Assembly (NCBI GenBank): GCA_022661535.1
Contig: JAKULF010000003.1
Coordinates: 62,001-126,000 of the forward strand
Origin: Eutypa lata
Taxonomy: Eukaryota > Ascomycota > Sordariomycetes > Xylariales > Diatrypaceae
Reading direction: 5' to 3'
Length of the DNA stretch: 64,000 nt
The stretch's first letter is position 1. Each line of letters starts with the position of its first letter. Positions 59,579 through 64,000 of the stretch are shown piece after piece. The notes beneath the pieces were generated by a model that saw only the letters and a list, made by a program, of their open reading frames with translations, was not told where the DNA came from and did not search any database. Made by a program: the position numbers and the translations under genes.

Positions 59579-60159
59579 GTGCTGGAGCTAATGGTACTGT
59601 CCGACGGAACGGTTCTGCTAGTAGGTACCATTATAGGAGTGGACACGCAGAATGCGGTGTTCAACCACTAGAAACTACATAAACCAGGCATATTTGATGG
59701 GTTTCGGTGTGTTACGCTAGATCCAGTACCATTAGGCTGAAGGCTGATAAGATTCGAGATTCTATAAACTGCAGGGAAATCTGGGTAACGGGCAGAAGTA
59801 CTAGGTATCCTCCCCAGTGAAACAAAGGTGGCGCTGTATCTAATTATATAACAAGGTGTTGTGCCCATAATACGGCGGCTGAGAGTAATAACTATCTCAA
59901 AACCCATAAAACGTAAAAGACTTAGGTGATTTACCAGCACCGATCATTTAGTGTTTGGATATGGCACGCAGGCATATCGTGGTCGATATTTTGCTATTCA
60001 TAAGGCCAAGGTAGTTTTGGCACGGATCCTTGCAAAATACGACTTGAAGCTGACCAAAGATTCGGCGAGTCCAATGGCCCATGAAGTTGGAATCCCAACT
60101 CAAGCAGATGCTGGCGTGGAGTTGCTATTTAAGAGAAGGGCTGGCTCCAAAGGATGATA
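59579..60159 (+). pseudogene. 3' remnant of a cytochrome P450 gene, haem cysteine lost
   Basis: The plus frame from 59582 reads LELMVLSDGTVLLVGTII then VDTQNAVFNH, typical of the region after the P450 ERR triad. A TAG follows at 59669-59671, then KPGIFDGFR. About 245 bases later, containing stops and perhaps an old intron, the same frame gives STDHLVFGYGTQAYRGRYFA (59936 on) and a normal P450 C-terminus (ILAKYDLKL) to the stop at 60157-60159. The haem-binding consensus FGxGxxxCxGR has Tyr instead of Cys (TGT-to-TAT type change), so haem could not be ligated. The N-terminal three quarters of the gene are missing. P450s of this shape usually serve secondary metabolism; the original role is unknown. 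Confidence 0.8.
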
Positions 60160-60791
60160 CCTACGCGTCTTGCAGACTACTAAGTATCACGACATAGTAT
60201 CAGCGACGATTGGTAAACGGACGCTGGTTGTTGCTGCAAGGGGTGGGCAAGCCTTCTCTAGTCTTGCGTAAGTAAATAGCAAAAGAATGGTTCGGTTGAT
60301 CTGGTAGACTGGCGTATTTATCTTTAGGAGTGGACGACTTTGAAAAGACGCTTAGCTAGTAAATTAGGGGAAGATGTAAAGAGAAATGAAGTTGAAAAAA
60401 GAAAAAAGAAATATGAATAAAAAGGAAAAACGTCAAGGAAAGTAACGCATCTATTTATACTAGCGCCTTGGATATTTTACTACATAACAGACCCTAACTG
60501 TACCTATCTTGGTCTTCTCATGATATTATCTATATTAATGGGATATTTCAATCTCCGGACCTAGTTACGTATATAAACCCACCTGACGATCTTCATGATT
60601 CCCCCCCTGATAGACGTTGGAAACTATTAACTTTATTTATTTCCAAACTTAAAGGAATGCGAACATAAGGGCATATCTACTGCTACTATTTCATCATCAC
60701 TTTGTCCGCCAACCCAAACTTTTAATCGCTGCGTCTCCCCGAAGCCTCACTCTCACATAATGCAAGACTCTTAAAATTCTCCTGACTGTTG
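60160..60791. other. 3' intergenic region
   Basis: Between the P450 relic and the 3' end of the large membrane-protein gene. An A/G-rich block lies at ~60370-60435. No gene seen. Confidence 0.55.
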
Positions 60792-63700
60792 TCAAGATCT
60801 TGACGCTTTTCGAGCACTGCCTGCTCTCTTTTCTGTCTCGATCGCCTCCGAGGCCTCTTTTGGTGTCAGAATCCAGATTCCGTATCTCGATGCATTATCT
60901 TTAGTATCAGGCTCGCCGCACTCTTTCCGACCTAGCCACACAACATAATCTTTCGAAATCTCTTGCATTAAGGAGACTTCATCAAAACTTCCATGTTCGT
61001 CGCTGTACGCCTTCAAAAACTCGAACAGATTCCCACCAGCAATAAGCGCGAGGCCACTAGCGATCGAGCGTGGGCTGCGCGGTAGGATATCTGTGGGCGG
61101 ACCGAAGACTCTGTTAAGGACATATAAAAGCAGGACAGCGCCAATCAAGGCCTCTAGAATCCTTGTCGGCATTGGACTTTGGAGGAGACGGTGTTCACTA
61201 ATGTCCAACTCCGCTGGGTAGGTGATGTCGTCGTTTGTTTGGTTTGCCCGGGCGAAGCTATTGGGTAATGTCGCATTTGAGACTGACGATTCGTTAATCG
61301 GAGACCGCAGGTGGGCGTTGAGGGTTTGCGCCCGTATAATTCCATACTGGAAAGAGATTGCCGATGCTACCTTGTCCGCTTTCGATGGGTCGCCTAAATC
61401 GCTAATGGGTATGGCGTACCTGGAGGTAGTAAGTCCCTGGAAAAAGGGTGTAAATAGCCTGTTAAAAGAATTAGATATTAATTCTACAGAGTTGAAGCCA
61501 AGATCTAGCGAAGAAATCCTCGCAGACGAATCTACTGGTTGAGGAGGGTATGAAGGATGTAGAAATAGATCTGGACCGCTGAAGGCAACTCGGACATCGA
61601 TTGCTTCTACGGTTTCTTCGCATCTTATCAGCGAGGCTGCCATTGTTGGTGTTGCATTTGCATGGAAATCGAGACGGCCCCAGGCATATGTGAATTGGTC
61701 GAAATCTATAGCAAAGATATTGTTTGTTGTGTCCAGCAAGGGGAAATTTAGATTGAGGCTTGTTTCTCGACCAGACGTGTAATTCATAATTATCTGGATG
61801 AAAATATCCGGCCTCCAATTTCCAACTACAGATTTGTTTGTGAAATCGGGATATTCGTCAATAGTGAACGGAAGAAACTCGCAAGTCGACTTCGGACGCA
61901 GTGCTGGTATAGTTGCGTGAATCATTTCTAGGCCAGCCTTTTGAAAGCTGGGATTTGTTGTATTTATGTCGGCATCTTCGAGGACAGTTTCAATGAATGT
62001 GAGATCTTCGTACGTTAACCTAGGGTAAGACGAGTTTCGTAGTAATATGAGCGAGGAGGACAGGCCGTCTGTCTCAGAAGCATCGTAAAGGCCAAGCATT
62101 CTTTGATTATCGAATGACCCTATCGTCCGAAGCCGGGCTGGTGATTTCTTGTATATGATATCTTCATGGAATATAGACGCCGAGAATATGGTAAAGAGAG
62201 AGGCGAGTATCGTGACGAATGTTGCTACTAGGCTTGAATAGCTTCTAGATCGTATTTCGTTATGCATAACCCGTGGCAATATCCCGTTTAACAAATCCAA
62301 CCGGATTGAAATGTAAGATTGAGCGTGGCTTTTCATTAACTGATATGGTGCTAAAGTCCGAACTTCAAAGTCAACAGATCGAAAATACAGGTTTAACAAG
62401 CCCAGAGAGGATGCCAGCGCAAAGGTGACAACGTAGCGCAGATAAGGGTGACTGGCTATATCGGTCAGGCCGTAGTGCATCTGTGAATACTGAAGAGAGA
62501 TCTCTAACAACAGAATCAATATGACTAATACTGTGGTTATAAAGATCGTAGTTATTGAACGAAGAACTATAGGAGATGTATGATTTAAGACGCCGTATTG
62601 TGGCCTCAGGTTGGTGATTCCCTTGGGGTGTTCCATGGATCGGCATTGAATGATAATTGGAGGGTTTGTTGTGCCGATGAGACCTGTTCGACTAGTGAGG
62701 AATTCACATGTACCAATCGCTCTTCGAAGTTCCTTGTCGCTCACTGGACCAAGAGGCGTCAAAAGGTCTTTTAGAGTGTTGCTCCTCGAAAATGTCATCC
62801 CAAGTGCCAGTATACGGTTTATATTGTATGGGCAATAGTGGCGCTGTTTAGATGAAGCCATGAAAAAGCATATAATGCCAAGAAGAAACAGCAAAGCAGT
62901 AATAACATGACAACTAAATGGATTAACTAAGACTCGGTAGGCGTAAATCGCAGCTGAGCCCGTTGAAGTGACAGCTGCAGCTTGCGTCATTGAGCTCCCT
63001 ATAATTTGTATGGAGAACATTCGAAGATACTGTGACATGGAGTCTATGAGATAATCCTCGTTATACAAAGAATCTATACTGGTCGGCTGGTAAGCTTTAA
63101 AGAAATTTCTCATGAAGCGGTCACCTTGGACTTCGATACCGCCAATGGGCCCCCGGTACAATGTAGAAGATAAAGACTCTACCACGGCCACCACAATTTC
63201 ACACGGATGTAACTTGAAATCATGACCGGATGGGTAGCTTGTATTAGCTAGTGAGATAATAGGGGGTTTGGTGCCATTTTGGATTAGCTGCAACCTCGGT
63301 GATCGGTAGCTGAAATCGCAGATTACCTGCGCGGACTTATCGATCTCGACAGAATTGGGGTCCATGTCATGGAAATCGATCCAGGTAGAGTTCAAACCCC
63401 AGGTGTAGTTGATAGTCGCGGTAGTGAATGCTATGCGGTAGCTGTCCAGCCCATCACTAGGATCACAACGGCCCAGAAGGAGTCCAGCAAAGTTCCCGGA
63501 ATGCTGACCCTGCACAACCCTGTCGGAAGAGTCATTGTTGCCGTCGGTAAAAAAGTAGCCGAATGAAGATTCGAGAAAATAACTTGGAGATTCTAACGTA
63601 ACACCTAGAAGCCCCTGCCCGTCCAGTGACGAATTTTGGCCAGAGGGATCATAATCTTTGATGTCATTGAAAGATCTAAGTGACATCGAGGCGTGTTCGC

Positions 63701-64000
63701 ATCTGATTTCCGGCATGAAACCATCCACAATTGCTATAGTTTCCGGATGCTGATAAGATAATCTATCTGTAGTTCCATGTGCTAAGCTGTCAGGTTGGAT
63801 ACTTTGATAGGCGAATTCGTCCGTAGTCCCAATTGGATACGAGATGTTGCCCCTCAAAACACCGTATACCGTCCACAGATCAATATCATTTGTTGGTTGG
63901 AGACTGGAGCTTCCGGACTTGAAATCTGTTTCTAATATGATGGGCACGGGATCTAGCGTGACCTTCGTCCACTCCACGGTGAGTAAGCCAGTGGAGAAGA
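60792..64000 (-). CDS. Large multi-pass membrane protein (DUF3433-type), truncated by window edge
   Basis: The frame is open from the window edge to a stop at 60792, giving at least 1068 residues. No ATG marks a start near the edge (the frame continues upstream through GLLTVEWTKV), so the N-terminus lies outside. Visible membrane segments include one near RVLVNPFSCHVITALLFLL, then ITTIFITTVLVILILLLEI, VTFALASSLGLLNLYF, SSLVATFVTILASLFTIFS and ALIGAVLLLYVLNRVFGP. Between them are large soluble parts with many N-glycosylation-like NxS/T sites. Two similar halves (large domain, membrane helix, short linker with PF/GPP) are typical of fungal DUF3433 proteins of unknown function; this assignment is from memory of the family. 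No intron is needed in the visible part. Confidence 0.72.
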   Translation of the reverse strand, partial: FSTGLLTVEWTKVTLDPVPIILETDFKSGSSSLQPTNDIDLWTVYGVLRGNISYPIGTTDEFAYQSIQPDSLAHGTTDRLSYQHPETIAIVDGFMPEIRCEHASMSLRSFNDIKDYDPSGQNSSLDGQGLLGVTLESPSYFLESSFGYFFTDGNNDSSDRVVQGQHSGNFAGLLLGRCDPSDGLDSYRIAFTTATINYTWGLNSTWIDFHDMDPNSVEIDKSAQVICDFSYRSPRLQLIQNGTKPPIISLANTSYPSGHDFKLHPCEIVVAVVESLSSTLYRGPIGGIEVQGDRFMRNFFKAYQPTSIDSLYNEDYLIDSMSQYLRMFSIQIIGSSMTQAAAVTSTGSAAIYAYRVLVNPFSCHVITALLFLLGIICFFMASSKQRHYCPYNINRILALGMTFSRSNTLKDLLTPLGPVSDKELRRAIGTCEFLTSRTGLIGTTNPPIIIQCRSMEHPKGITNLRPQYGVLNHTSPIVLRSITTIFITTVLVILILLLEISLQYSQMHYGLTDIASHPYLRYVVTFALASSLGLLNLYFRSVDFEVRTLAPYQLMKSHAQSYISIRLDLLNGILPRVMHNEIRSRSYSSLVATFVTILASLFTIFSASIFHEDIIYKKSPARLRTIGSFDNQRMLGLYDASETDGLSSSLILLRNSSYPRLTYEDLTFIETVLEDADINTTNPSFQKAGLEMIHATIPALRPKSTCEFLPFTIDEYPDFTNKSVVGNWRPDIFIQIIMNYTSGRETSLNLNFPLLDTTNNIFAIDFDQFTYAWGRLDFHANATPTMAASLIRCEETVEAIDVRVAFSGPDLFLHPSYPPQPVDSSARISSLDLGFNSVELISNSFNRLFTPFFQGLTTSRYAIPISDLGDPSKADKVASAISFQYGIIRAQTLNAHLRSPINESSVSNATLPNSFARANQTNDDITYPAELDISEHRLLQSPMPTRILEALIGAVLLLYVLNRVFGPPTDILPRSPRSIASGLALIAGGNLFEFLKAYSDEHGSFDEVSLMQEISKDYVVWLGRKECGEPDTKDNASRYGIWILTPKEASEAIETEKRAGSARKASRS

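Overview
The window is nuclear DNA of a filamentous ascomycete (Pezizomycotina, most likely Sordariomycetes; Xylariales is only a guess). Genes carry short GT-AG introns of roughly 50-120 bases with CTNAC-like branch points. The recognisable proteins have filamentous-fungal architectures: a fungal delta-12 desaturase, IRE1, a GPCR of the Git3/cAMP-receptor-like kind, Hel2, a DUF3433-type membrane protein and a DEK_C/SWIB protein. Intergenic stretches are long, AT-rich and full of TACC/TACA microsatellites. No tRNA, rRNA or CRISPR array was found.

Left part (0-17 kb): a TBC-domain protein lacking both catalytic finger residues, an Mpv17/PMP22-family membrane protein, then three genes (8.2-17.0 kb) that I read as divergent paralogues of one family. 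They share a ~100-residue N-terminal module, which one gene carries twice, a long disordered basic/serine-rich middle, and a short C-terminal coiled-coil tail. I do not recognise the module; this is the best candidate for something undescribed.

Middle (17-40 kb): ER-bound oleate delta-12 desaturase (FAD2), a four-exon gene for a 1638-residue disordered nuclear protein with a possible Dnt1/Net1-like N-terminus, the unfolded-protein-response sensor IRE1, and a seven-helix receptor with a glutamine-rich first loop.

Right part (40-64 kb): a decayed full-length adenylosuccinate lyase copy (43.05-44.89 kb), with a tRNA/SINE-like sequence at its 3' end; a SWIB-domain chromatin protein with a 13-base first exon; the ribosome-quality-control ubiquitin ligase Hel2/ZNF598; a probable cysteine-rich secreted protein gene whose exons are too short to be obvious as ORFs; a possible decaying gene; an uncharacterised fungal protein; a small single-helix ORF; the 3' remnant of a cytochrome P450 that lost its haem cysteine; and a large multi-pass membrane protein running off the right edge.

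Apart from the paralogue cluster, neighbours do not form an obvious pathway. FAD2 and IRE1 both act at the ER, but they are separated by other genes and I infer no functional link from position. Exon joins were worked out by hand from splice signals, reading frame and family similarity.
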